The notes below the pieces were generated by a model. The model was not told the DNA's origin. It ran no database searches and worked only from the letters and a program-made list of their open reading frames with translations. From Eucalyptus grandis (lineage: Eukaryota; Streptophyta; Magnoliopsida; Myrtales; Myrtaceae), in assembly GCF_016545825.1 (NCBI RefSeq), contig NC_052618.1, positions 42,292,196 through 42,356,195 of the forward strand: a stretch of 64,000 bases of DNA, read 5' to 3'. This document shows, piece by piece, positions 46,474 through 57,607 of the stretch. Made by a program: the position numbers and the translations under genes. Each line of letters starts with the position of its first letter. Position 1 is the stretch's first letter.

Positions 46474-47409
46474 TGTTGGAGAAAACTTCCTTGAGTGCTT
46501 TGAAGCCGACAAAACGTTTCCATCAATCTAGTCTGAAGACTTGCAGACTCTTCTATCAAAGTCTAAAGACCTCAGGACTACCAAACTCAAGACTCAAAAT
46601 CTATCCTCATTGATAGTTTCTAGTTCGTCGAAGAAGGCTTATTCAGAACTGGATGTTTCGTTAAGGATTTGACTTTATCGATGGAGAAAATCTCTTGGCT
46701 GGATATAGCATGTCGAAATCCATTATTCAAATCTAGATTGATTCAGGGATTTTGGATCTGTTGATTAGCGAAGTATACTTGGAAAGTTCTACTGATAGAA
46801 ACCGAGATCCTGATTGTATGGGCGAGCATGATTAATGGGCTATCGTCATGTTCCTTAAATAGCTCGAATGATCTTCCTAATTGATTCTGTCCAACGGGTA
46901 TATGGAAGAATTCATTTGGTAAGTTCTAACGGGTATGATGGCATAAAGAACTATATAAGGAAGACGTTCCAGTTGTTCGAGTGTGTGCACAATAGAAGAA
47001 TTCCAAAGTCTGAAGCTCCTTGTTCTTAGTCAATTAAACTGTTGAACGAAATTTTGTACACAAAAGATAGTCTATATCTTTGAGAGACCTTGAGAAAGTG
47101 TAGTAGAGTCTCTACACTGTGGAATCAAGGCAAAGCTTTTCTGTAACAACTCTTTTGTTCATAGTGAAATCCAGCCGGTGGACTGTCAGTGCGGAAGAGT
47201 GGACATAGGCTTGAATTAAGCCGAACCACTATAATCTCTGTGTTCATTTTCTCTTCTCTACGCTTTTTACTTTGATCGTAAATCGTTTTGTTTACAAGAG
47301 ACAAATTTCATTTACATAATCCATTATTGGTTAAGTGCTGCACATTTATTTCGAAATTTTTTTTTGCACCTATTCACCCCCCCTCTGGGTGCTCGTACTA
47401 GCTTTCACA
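46474..47409 (+). repeat. 5' LTR of the nested SIRE-like element
   Basis: Runs from TGTTGGAGAAAAC to GCTTTCACA. A TATA box TATATAAG lies at 46952-46959. The primer site starts three bases after the end. Confidence 0.9.
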
Positions 47410-47471
47410 ATTGGTATCAGAGCCTATGTACTCACTTAATTTGAAGTGCTTTACTTCAGAGTTAAAGATCC

Positions 47472-49190
47472 ATGGCTAGTATGTTGGCCCCGTGATCGGT
47501 TGAAGGGCAAAGCAATACTGCATCAGCCTTACTTTGATGGAAAGGAATACAACATATGGAAAAACAAGATGAAGGCATTCCTAAGATCAAAGGATCCTCT
47601 GAAATGGGACGTGGTAGACAAAGGAATCGTTCCTAAAGCTGCACCTGTCTCAGAGAGAGGAAAAGAAGCTGTTGAGTCTATTGAAATGACTCAAGAAGAG
47701 ATAACCAAGAGACAAGCTCTTCATGCAAAAGCAATTTATTCTTTATATTGTGCATTATCACCTACTGAATATAATGTAATATATTCTTGTATTACAGCTA
47801 AAGAAGTCCGGGATAGATTACACATCACCTATGAAGGAACCGATCGAGTGAAAGAAACCGAATCAACATTCTGCTCGGTCAATACGAAGCATTCAAAATG
47901 AAATCAAGAGAATCTATCACTGACATGTCTAGTCGTTTTACAGAAATCGCGAATGGTCTTGAAAATCAAGGTCAACCAATTTCAGATCCCATAAAGTAAA
48001 CAAGCTACTGCGTAGACTCTCCAAGGATTGGAATCACATAAAGACCTTAATAAGGAAGACAAAGAATTATGCCACTTTCTGTCGATGAATTGGTTGGGAC
48101 TCTTCAGTCTTATGAAGTGAAGTGAATCAACGAAGATGAAGATCTTAAAGGTAAGAAATCCATTGCATTAAAATTTAATGATGATTCTGATGTCACGGAT
48201 TCTGAAGATGATATCAATGATGAAAAGTTTGCTCTCATGATAAGAAGATTCAGAAAGCTAAACAAAAAGGGAAGAAAATTCAATCCAAAGAAACAAAGCT
48301 TTCAAAAGCAACAGACTAAGTTTGTTGAGGATGATGAAACCAATAGAGATGTAGTCTGCTTTGAATGTAAGAAAAAAGGAAACATTAGACCCAACTGTCC
48401 CCTTCTGAGGAAAAAGAAAGAAAAAACTGAGAAATATTGAAAGGCACTCAAAGCAGAAACTTGGAGTGATACGTAATGTGAACAAAGTGATGATGATTAT
48501 GCCAACATTTGTCTCATGGCACAATCGTACTCGATTCGACTCCGAGACATACTCGATTTAGACAAAGTGAAATCGAGGTAAGTGACTTGAAAATCCCTAC
48601 TAAAGTCTCTAGATACATTGATGAATTGTGTCTTAGTCTCAAAATTTCTCTTAAAAGGATTTCTGAACTCAAAAGAGAAAATTCTGCTCTAAAGCAACAG
48701 AAAATGTTTGGGAAGAAAAGGTCAAAACCTAGACAAAAATGTTACTACTTTGAAAGAAAATGCAGACAATCTTTCAAAAGAAAATGCATTCTTGAAAATG
48801 ACATCTCAAATATTTCTAAAAGATTTTCTATAGGATCCGAGAAATTTGAGAAAATTCTTTCAAAGACAAAGACCTTATTTCAATAAATCTGGTTTGGGAA
48901 TGACAAGGAAATCATTCCTCTAATTGATTTTCCTAAAGTAAAGGAAAGAATTAAGCGAAGACCTACAAGAGATGCTTACAAAAATTATTTCCAAAAAGTT
49001 TTTGTAAAACCAAAGAGGTCGCAATGCTCTTAAATGTTCTAAGTGCAATAGCTCGATCATTTTGAGAAAGAATGTCCTATGGTTTGGAAACCTGTTAAGA
49101 AGGTATAGGTAAAGACCATATATCATACTAACACCAATGGACTCAAGAAAATATGGGTACCAAAGAAAGTTTGAGTCTCTTTTTTAAATG
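47472..49190 (+). pseudogene. copia gag (SIRE-like), broken
   Basis: The first ATG (47472) is followed within a few codons by a stop, and the gag text sits in another frame from about 47490. It reads YFDGKEYNIWKNKMKAFL, the gag start typical of this group, then SLYCALSPTEYNVIYSC. After frame changes it continues with MPLSVDELVGTLQSYEV and a zinc knuckle CFECKKKGNIRPNC (48359-48400), in which the expected histidine is asparagine. A coiled-coil-like stretch (ISLKRISELKRENSALKQ) and a KIWVPKKV-like end follow. Several stops and frameshifts make it non-functional. Confidence 0.8.
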
Positions 49191-49199
49191 CGAGTCACT

Positions 49200-52100
49200 A
49201 TCAAGAAAATGTAAAATAGTATCTGGATAGTGGATGCTTGAGGCATATGACAGGAGATTCAAATTGCTTCATAAAGCTCGTTCAAGTTAATGGTGGAAAA
49301 GTTTAATTTGGAGGAAACAACAAAGGAAGAATTGTGGGTTTCGGAACTGTAAAGATTGGAAGCCTCACACCGCAATATTCCCTTAGTGGAAGGACTCAAC
49401 TACAATTTGCTAAATATCACCACCATGCAACACCAGTTCAAAATCAATTTTCAAGAAGGAATTGCTTCAGAACCCGTAAAGACTCCTCTCGCCTTTCACG
49501 GGTCGAAGACATGGAAATATCCACCTCTTGGATGTCAAACCAGATGAAACCCAATATCTAATCTCAATTCAAGAAGAAGCAAACTTATGGCATAGAAAAC
49601 TTAGGCACATCAACATGAAGCAAAAAGCCAAAATTTCAGCAAAGAAGCTTGTTCGTGCTTTACCCAATTTGTCATACCAAAAGTCTGATCTATGTACACC
49701 ATGCGTGTTGGGAAAACAGGTAAGAAACTCATTTAAACCAATAAATCAAGTTTTCACTAATCGTGTACTGCAGTTTCTACATATGGATCTATTTGGACCA
49801 ACCAGAACTCAGAGTATTGGAGGTAAGAAATACTGTTTGGTGATTGTGGATAATTATTCAAGATTCACTTGGGTATATTTCCTGATAAGTAAGTCTGAAA
49901 CATTTTCTTACTTTAAAAAGTTTGCTAAAATGGTCCAAAATGAGAAATGGTATGTTATTTCAAGTATACGGACAGACCATGGAGGTGAATTTGAAAATCA
50001 AAACTTTACAAAATTCTGTGATGAATCTGGTTTTCAGCATGTGTTCTCTTCTCCATATACTCCATAACAGAATGGAGTTGTGGAAAGGAAGAATAGATCT
50101 TTGCAAGAAATGTCTAGAACTCTTTTAATTGAAAGTAACATCTCTTCACGTTTTTGGGCTGAAGCAGTTTCTATAGTATGTTTTATCATTAATAGAGTTT
50201 TTCTAAGGCCTATTCGGAGAAAACTCCCTACGAGTTATTCAAAGGAAAGAAGCCTATTGTTTCATATTTTCACGTGTTTGGATGTAAATGATTTATATTG
50301 AAAAATGCAAATGATCGAGTTGGTAAGTTTGAAGAAGAATCAGACGAAGGTGTCTTCCTTGGATATTCAACCACCAGCAAAGCTTACAAAGTATACAACA
50401 AAAAGACTCAATCTGTGGAGGAATCAATGAATGTCAAATTTCAAGACTCTATGCAAAATAAATCAATTCAGACTCAACTTGAAGAATCTAAACCTGCTCC
50501 AAACTCCACAAAGTCTAAATCTCCAGAAGCAGCTCAGACTTCAGAAGACCAGCAACAAATGATTGTTGAAGATTCAAATGAGGAAAAAGATCAACAATCT
50601 GACAAATCAACCAGCAACTGGAAGCATAAGTCAAGTCATCCCGAAGATCTCATTATTGGTGATATTAATGAAGGAATTCACACAAGATCCAAAAGGCATG
50701 AAGAGTCTAGTGCTGTGGCTCTTATTTATGAAATAGAACCCAAGAGCATAGAAGAAGCTTTAACTGATGAAAGCTGGATTGAAGCTATGCAAGAAGAACT
50801 CAGGCAATTTCGTATTAATGATGTCTGGGAATTGACTCTTAAACCGAAAGGTAAATCTATCATTGGAGCTGAATGGATTTTCAGGAACAAGATGAACGAG
50901 AAAGGAAAGGTAGTAAGAAACAAAGCAAGACTCGTGGCCAAGGGATATACGCAAGAAGAAAAGATAGACTATGATGAGACTTACGCACCAGTAGCGAGGT
51001 TAAAAGCAATTAGATTATTACTTGCTTTTGCTTGTTATAAGAATTTCAGGTTATTCCAAATGGACATCAAAAGTGCTTTCCTAAATGGATTTATCCAAGA
51101 AGAAGTCTATGTGGAACAACCACCCGGTTTTGAAGACCCAAGGAAACCAGACTCTGTATTCAGACTGAAAAATGCTCTATATGGTTTAAAGCAAGCACCC
51201 CGAGCTTGGTACGACAGACTAAGTAAGTTTTTAATTCAAAATGGCTTTGTCAAAGGTAAAGTAGATACTACGTTGTTTATCAAAAGAGAAAGCAAAAGTT
51301 TTCTGCTTGTTCAAATATATATTGATGATATTATTTTTGGATCTTCTAATGAAAGTCTGTGCAAGAAATTCTCTAAGTCTATGCAGGAAGAATTTGAAAT
51401 GAGCATAATGGGTGAACTAACCTTCTTTCTCGGACTTCAAGTGAAACAACTGAAGGAATGAACTTTTATTCATCAAGAAAAATATGCCAATGATCTTGTC
51501 AAAAAGTTTAGGCTGGAAAATTGCAAAAAGACTAATATACCAATGTCAAGTTCTTTGAAGCTGGACAAAGATGAATGAGGAAAGAAAGTTGACCAGAAGC
51601 TATACAGGAGTATAGCGTTTGCATTGGTTCACTTTTTTATCTTACTGCTTCTAGACCTTACATTTTGTTTAGTGTTTGTATTTGTGCCAGATTTCAATCA
51701 AATCCTAAAGAATCTCATCTAAGTGCTGTAAAGCGTATTATCAAATACATTGCCTCAACTTCAAACTCTGGTCTCTGGTATCCTAAAAAGGGAGACTTTA
51801 CTCTTCTTGGATACTCAGACGCAGATCTAGTCTTATTCAGAGTTGATAGAAAGAGCACTTCAGGCACCTATCAACTACTTGGAAGCAGGACAATGTCTTG
51901 GTTTTTAAGGAAGCAAAGTACAGTAGCTCTTTCTATGGTAGAAGCAGAGTATGTAACTCTTGGAAGTTGTTGTTCACAAATTTCGTGGATAAAACAACAA
52001 GAGACTTTGGAATCGAAGATTCATGCACCAAATCAAATGTGACAACACCAGCACAATCAATCTCACCAAGAATTCGATTCTTCACTCAAGAGCAAAACAT

Positions 52101-52283
52101 ATAGAGATTCGACATCACTTCATTAGAGATCCTGTTCAAAATGGAGAAGTTTCGATTCAGTTTATTGACTCAAAGAATCAACTGGCGGATATATTTACAA
52201 AGCCTTTGGAGAAAAATCAATTTGAAGTTATTCGTTCCAGACTCAATATCTTAAAATCTGAGGAAGTTCAGACTCGGGACTGA
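49200..52283 (+). pseudogene. copia pol (protease, integrase, RT, RNase H), broken
   Basis: Protease is seen as LDSGCLRHMTGDS near 49218-49260. The integrase starts with the GAG-pre-integrase zinc motif (LWHRKLRHIN ... CTPCVLGK) and has catalytic D in HMDLFGP, D in RTDHGGEF and E in GVVERKN; a TAA at 50065-50067 interrupts it shortly before that glutamate. After a frame change near 50250-50300 RT runs from 50298 with FQMDIKSAFLNG, ALYGLKQAPRAWYD and YIDDIIFGSS to a TGA at 51459-51461. RNase H shows STSGTYQLLGS, STVALSMVEAEY and, in a third frame, RAKHIEIRHHFI and DIFTKPLEKNQF, ending at 52283. The domain order is that of Ty1-copia. Confidence 0.87.
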
Positions 52284-52481
52284 AAGTCTAAAGACACTCA
52301 GACTCAGACGATCAAGATTTTTGACTGTAAGTTATTTTATTTTATTATCTCTCAGATCAAATCTCGAAAAGGTACGATCATCTATCCGTAATTGATTGTT
52401 GCTATTTTTAATTTCCGTGATTATTGCAAACCTACCTTTTCGAAAAAGAAGTTAATTTTAAAAATGACAGTTATCTAATTT

Positions 52482-53790
52482 TTGATAAGGCGGTTATTTT
52501 TAAAAGACATCTTTATATTTCTTCTTTACGACGTTCCATATGCCTCTCTTCGACTGTCTTATATACTGTCGGTTCCTCTTCGTTTTACTCTCAAAAACCC
52601 TAAGAGAGTACCGATCTTCCACTTATGTCTTCTTCTCTTGTTTAATCCTCGAAAAAGTTTTCATCTTTCTTGGGAAACAAGCTTGAAATCTCTCAAAGAC
52701 TGTGAAAGATGTCGTCCCAAAAAAAAGTCTTCAAGGATCGCGAACAGGGGACCACAGCAAATGTGTGAGGGGCCTACGCACTTTGATCTCACCGAAGAAG
52801 AAGAATCTCCTAGACAACAGCAGAGCCCACAACATTCTCAACAGCATCCATCTTCTCCTTCTAGATCTCAGAATGTTGTACATCAAGAAGAGGAAGAAAT
52901 CATTGAAGACGCAGAACCCATAAGAACTCTTAAGCCTGGCTTCACTTATAAGCTTTACCGTGCTTTGAAGAGGGGTGGTACTCCTTTGAATTATATTGAC
53001 GAATTTTTGAAAGACAAAGGGTATAAAAATCAAACCTATTTTTTACGCACAATGGAACGATTGGGAATTGCCCCTGCTGGGTCGGCGGAAGAAGCCTTTG
53101 CTAATATCCCAAGTGATCCACGGGTTGGAGGATTTAATCAACCAGATGGGAACGATGATGACAAGTTGTACAAATCGCTTTAAACCAAGAATGGGTGTTG
53201 CAACGAAAATCAAGCAAAAGGATGGATTTATTTCGATCGGAGGAACACAAGCAATCGTACTCTAAGTTGCTAAAGCGTAGGGTGATAAACCCTAGAAGCG
53301 TGGATTTTGATTTTCTTGACTCGTGAATGTCAATCTACGGGAAAAATTCAGTCTTCTTCAACTCAAACAGTTTTGTTCTGAATCTACAGAAGCTTATGCT
53401 TATGCTGAACTTGCTGCTTATTTCTATTCGAATCTCAATTTTTTGGATGCGAATAGATTCTCTTTTAGTGTCCGAGATCAGGACTATGTGGTGGACATGA
53501 ATATGTTGGCTGATGTGATTAGGGTTGAAAGAGGGAGATATTAACCTATCAATGTGTCTATTGCTCGTGCAACGTTGGAACTTGTTCAGGATAGAAGGAA
53601 AGAAGGAAAGATTTCCTATTTGAGGATGAATGCGACCAACATTTTGCTGCACAAAATTGTGATTAACTGCCTCAGACCAAAATCAACTTCAAAAACCGAC
53701 GTTTCAAACTCGGAGGCAAAGTTGATGTATGCCATCAATGCTGAATCAACGGAGAGACAAGAAAAAGACATGGATGAGACAATAGAATAG
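52482..53790 (+). pseudogene. extra downstream ORF region of SIRE-type element, part 1
   Basis: A frame of 233 codons (52482-53183) has an acidic, Gln/Ser-rich middle and the segment FTYKLYRALKRGGTPLNYI. After a frame change further pieces read VDFDFLDS, AELAAYFYSNLNF and VRDQDYVVDMNMLADVIRV, a pattern known from the plant retrotransposon proteins often found behind pol in SIRE/Maximus elements (also called env-like). Its function in such elements is not settled. Stops at 53542-53544 and elsewhere interrupt it. Confidence 0.6.
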
Positions 53791-53795
53791 AATCT

Positions 53796-54419
53796 TTGAG
53801 AGAGAAGATTTGGAAGCAAAGGAGGAAAGAATTGAAGAAGAAGAAGAAGAAGAAGAAGAAGAAGAAGAAGAGAGAGGAGAGAGGAGATCAAGCGGAAGTA
53901 GAGCATGAGGAACACTCTTTTCCACCAAGACATGGAAACAGGGGAGATCCTAAGAAAAGAGGAACGTCCTCATTCCCTGTCACCAGTGAAGGAGTAAGCC
54001 ACTCTCCAGTAGATTCAGAGGACATCTATGCCTCTCAATTTCCTGAGGAGGGTCATGATGTTTCATCGCCCAATCTGCGTGACCATGCTGATTTACCATC
54101 GTCTGCCTATACACCATCTGATCGTCCAAAAGCAAGTACTCAGACAGACAATTCAGCAGATTTTCGCAGAATTCTTGATGTTCTCTTAGAGATGCGGGGT
54201 CAAATATATGCTCTAGGATACAAAGTACAGAACTTGCAAAATGCAGGACAAGCCTCTTCAGTATCTTTGCATAATCAAATCCAAGCCCTTGCTCTTCAAG
54301 TTCAAGCAAATGCTAAGGGTGAAGATGTGGCTCAACTGAAGGAGAACTTGAAAAAGCTAGAAGGCATTGTCCAATCAATGGGAGATTTCCAGCTTGTTCG
54401 TGTTTCCAAGCAATCTTAA
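53796..54419 (+). pseudogene. extra downstream ORF region of SIRE-type element, part 2 (coiled-coil end)
   Basis: An open frame of about 200 codons. It starts inside a Lys/Glu-rich tract encoded by a (GAA)n microsatellite (53834-53871, nearly 13 units), continues with a Ser/Pro-rich linker and ends in a heptad-like helical region (FRRILDVLLEMRGQIYALG, then LKENLKKLEGIVQSMG). It is probably the C-terminal part of the same ORF as 52482-53790, separated by a frame change. The ATG used by the original protein cannot be told. Confidence 0.5.
53834..53871 (+). repeat. (GAA)n microsatellite
   Basis: 38 bases of uninterrupted GAA/AAG trinucleotide repeat within the extra ORF of the SIRE-like element. 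Confidence 0.95.
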
Positions 54420-54783
54420 TTCCATTCTCTTTTCATCTCTACATTTTTAATGCTGACAAAAAGGGGGAGAGATGTGGTGCTGATTTGATTTGAACTTTTG
54501 AACTCTTGACTTTTGTGATGTTTTGACTTGACTTTTGTGTTTGGCTGTTGGGATTTGGACTGGATTTGGGTTTGACTGTTTGAACATTTGTTTATCTTAA
54601 GTGCTATTGATATCTCATGGCTTTGTTCATCTACAAGACTAACCTACTTTCTATGGATGCAGATTCTAGTGTTATTAAGCTATTTATCTTTGTGAGATAT
54701 CCATATTTGCTTGAGTAATGTTTTGCAAGTCAAAGTTATCCAAATCTGCAGGAAAGTTTTGTCACCATCAAAAAGGGAGAGAT

Positions 54784-55718
54784 TGTTGGAGAAAACTTCC
54801 TTGAGTGTTTTGAAGTTGACAAAACGTTTCCATCAGTCTAGTCTCAAGACTTGCGACTCTTCTATCAAAGTCTGGAAACCTCCGGACTACTAGACTCAAG
54901 ACTCAAAGTCTATCCTCATTGACAGTTGCTAGTCCGTCGAAAAAGGCTTATTCAGAACTGGATGTTTCATTAAGGATTTGACTTTATCAACTGGAGAAAA
55001 TCTCTTGGCTGGATATAGCATGTCAGAATCCATTATTCAAATCTAGATTGATTCAGGGATTTTGGATCTATTGATTGGCGAAGTATACTTGGAAAGTTCT
55101 ACTTATGGAAATCGAGATCCTGATTGTATGGGCGAGCGGGATTGATGGGCTATCGTCATGTTCCTTAAATAGCTCGAATGATCTTCCTAATTGATTTTGT
55201 CCAACGGGTAGATTGGAAGAATTCCTTTGGTAAGTGCCAATGGGTATGATGTCATAAAGGAGTATATAAGGAAGACGTTCCAGTTGTTCGAGTGTGTGCA
55301 CGATAGAAGAATTCCAAAGTCTGAAGCTCTTTGTTCTTAGTCAATTAAACTGTTAAGCGAAATCTTGTACATAAAAGAGAGTCTATATCTTTGAGAGACC
55401 TTGAGGAAGTGTAGTAGAGTCTCTACACCGTGGAATCAAGGCAGAGCTTTTCTGTAACAACTCTTTTGTTCATAGTGAAATCCAGCCGGTGGGCTGTAAG
55501 TGCGGAAGAATGGACGTAGGCTTGGATTAAGCCGAACCACTATAATCTCTGTGTTCATTTTCTCTTCTCTATGCTTTTTACTTTGATCGTAAATCATTTT
55601 GTTTACAAGAGACAAATTTCATTTACATAATCCATTATTGATTAAGTGATGCACATTTATTTCAAAATTTATTTTTGCACTTATTCACCCCCTCTAGGTG
55701 CTTGTACTAGCTTTCACA
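54784..55718 (+). repeat. 3' LTR of the nested SIRE-like element
   Basis: Preceded by the purine tract AAAAGGGAGAGAT. Starts TGTTGGAGAAAAC, TATA box TATATAAG at 55263-55270, ends CTTTCACA. Collinear with 46474-47409. Confidence 0.9.
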
Positions 55719-56340
55719 ATATCAACATAATATTCTTAGCGGAAAGCATCGGTTAGTTCCTCCCAGGTCTTAAGGAGATTAATCCACCTTACAATGTACC
55801 ACCTCAAGGCGGGGCCAATCAGGTTTTGTTGGTACGATTGAATCATCCTTCGGATCAGGTAGGCCTACAAATAGGTCTCTGGGCAAGAGGTATTAGCATA
55901 CCCGTCACATTCAGGTGCTTTGAGCGCTTTAGGGATCTTAACGCCAGCATAATTAGACAAGTCCATGGGATCTTGCCCCTGCAGCTGGCTCAGCTTTTTC
56001 ATGATCTTTACAAACTGTCTATCATGTTAGCTATCCTCTAGCAAATTCGCAGGTGTCATGAGTGTATTTAAAGCAGCCACGAAGTTGGACTTAACTTGAG
56101 TGGACTCCATTTGCCTCAAGAGTTGTCGAAGAGCAATAGACATTTGTCCTACGTCATCTTCAATGTTAGCAAGGCGATTTTGTACGTTATTTTGATTAGG
56201 CACCATTGCTTGAGGCCATTCGCAGGCGACAGGTGGTTGGCAATTTATAATTACCTGGCGTTGCAAAAACAATGAATGAGCACAAGAATAAACAACGATT
56301 GACCCATGGTGACGATCTAACTGCATTTTATTTATCAAAA
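55719..56340 (-). pseudogene. gag-like block 1 (Tat/Ogre type), broken
   Basis: On the minus strand from 56338: a stretch RLANIEDDVGQMSIALRQLL, then after a change MDLSNYAGVKIPKALKAPE with YANTSCPETYL, a stop, and LIGPALRWYIVRW with TWEELTDAFR. This is the retrotransposon gag domain. The block is cut by the nested SIRE element at 55719. It belongs to the right part of the giant element, after its primer site. Confidence 0.7.
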
Positions 56341-56784
56341 GAGGATTTTATAGACCGCAGGCTTCTGACATCTAAAACTTGAAATTAAAATGACAGAATG
56401 AAATACTAAGTATTAAACAAAAGTCCCTAAATAATGAGATGAAACTTTCACAATATTAATACTAGGGGGAACATGATTGCCATTTTATATGCGACTGGGA
56501 GCCTTATTCTTACAAAGGTGTTTGCTTTCTTGGACCGACTCTGAGACATGCACCAGCTTATTCCTAAATCCCTTTGCATATGCTATGCTTGCTCGTGTTG
56601 ACTGATCTCACTACTTAGGTGAGGGATTGATGGCCTCAATTTCATTGGGATGCAATGGTTGTAGATGTAGAACTCAGAGGCATGATGAGCATTTTCTTGT
56701 CCCTCAAGCCCTTCAAGTACCACAATCCTTTTGCGATGGCACTTGTTCCATACTTCCTCAATGATAGAAATCTTGACTACGTAG

Positions 56785-57162
56785 TCACGGCTTTGATGGT
56801 TGAACGGAGTGGAGGGACCTTTCTCTTGAAAGGCGGTGGGATCTCCTGACAGGCTCCATACTGTTGTGACACCCTATTGGTGGCCTAATAAGCTTATTCT
56901 TAAGAGGCATTCCAGTGATGATATTGTATTCTTCCAAAGTTGGGTTAGCTTGAATCCACCAAACATAAAAGTAGTTGTCTTTGGGCACCAGAAATGTACT
57001 ATGGCCTGTATGACTTCGGGATAAATAGGGATTTGAATCAACGATAGAAGATGACCGACTTTGGCTTTCACGCGCTCTTGGGCATATTAGTCTAATTGAC
57101 CCCCACCATCTGAAGAGCTCTACTTTAAGAGCGGGAATAAACTGGATATCATTTTCTCCCAT
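56785..57162 (-). pseudogene. N-terminal gag part of the giant element
   Basis: A minus-strand frame of 125 codons starting about 425 bases after the primer site. It reads ALKVELFRWWGSIR, then YFYVWWIQANPTLEEYNIITGMP. The PTLEEY...GMP signature is the usual N-terminal part of Tat/Ogre gag. The frame ends in unrelated text, so it is truncated or frameshifted. Confidence 0.65.
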
Positions 57163-57586
57163 CGCATATAAACTAGGACTCGAAAAACCTAGCTAAATCG
57201 CCATGGGCCAATAAAAAGGACTGAGTAAAAGTAAAGAAATTACTTTACTTTTTAAGAAAATGGCAAGCACAAAGACATGCGCATGGTACGTGCGGCTCGA
57301 TTTCTAACTAAGAAGGCTTGTTGAAATTAAAATGGTATTTGCCCATCGCAGTCTCGCGTTGGCATCATACCCTCTTAACCTCGGCTAAAGAAATTCGGGG
57401 AAAAAAAAAAGGCAACCTCTACATCGCAGTCTTACATTCAAGGCCGTATCTTTCTTAGCACCATCCTAAATATCCTATAGCGGCCTAGGTCCGGCGGCTG
57501 AGTTGTGTGTGCCAGGTATAGTGCTAAAAAACCAAAGTTAGCAAAGCATTTAAACAAAGATAAAACAGCCTAAGTCTGCAAAATAT

Positions 57587-57604
57587 TCCCCAACAGAGTC
57601 GCCA
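57587..57604 (-). other. primer-binding site of the giant element
   Basis: TGGCGACTCTGTTGGGGA on the minus strand, three bases after the inner end of the right LTR. Very similar sites, complementary to a tRNA-Arg 3' end, are known from Tat/Ogre elements. Confidence 0.75.
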
Positions 57605-57607
57605 AGC

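Larger units (their letters stand above)
46474..55718 (+). mobile_element. nested SIRE/Maximus-like copia element with extra ORF region (9.2 kb)
   Basis: Complete in structure. It has a 936-bp 5' LTR, a primer site matching initiator-Met tRNA (TGGTATCAGAGC, from 47412), gag, protease, integrase, RT and RNase H in copia order, a 2.2-kb region with additional coding remnants after pol, a purine tract (AAAAGGGAGAGA) and a 935-bp 3' LTR. Length, LTR size and the extra downstream ORF place it in the SIRE/Maximus group. The flanks are ATATA (46469-46473) and ATATC (55719-55723), a target duplication with one mismatch. LTRs differ by roughly 6% in sampled stretches, less than those of the host element. 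All frames are broken. Confidence 0.9.
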
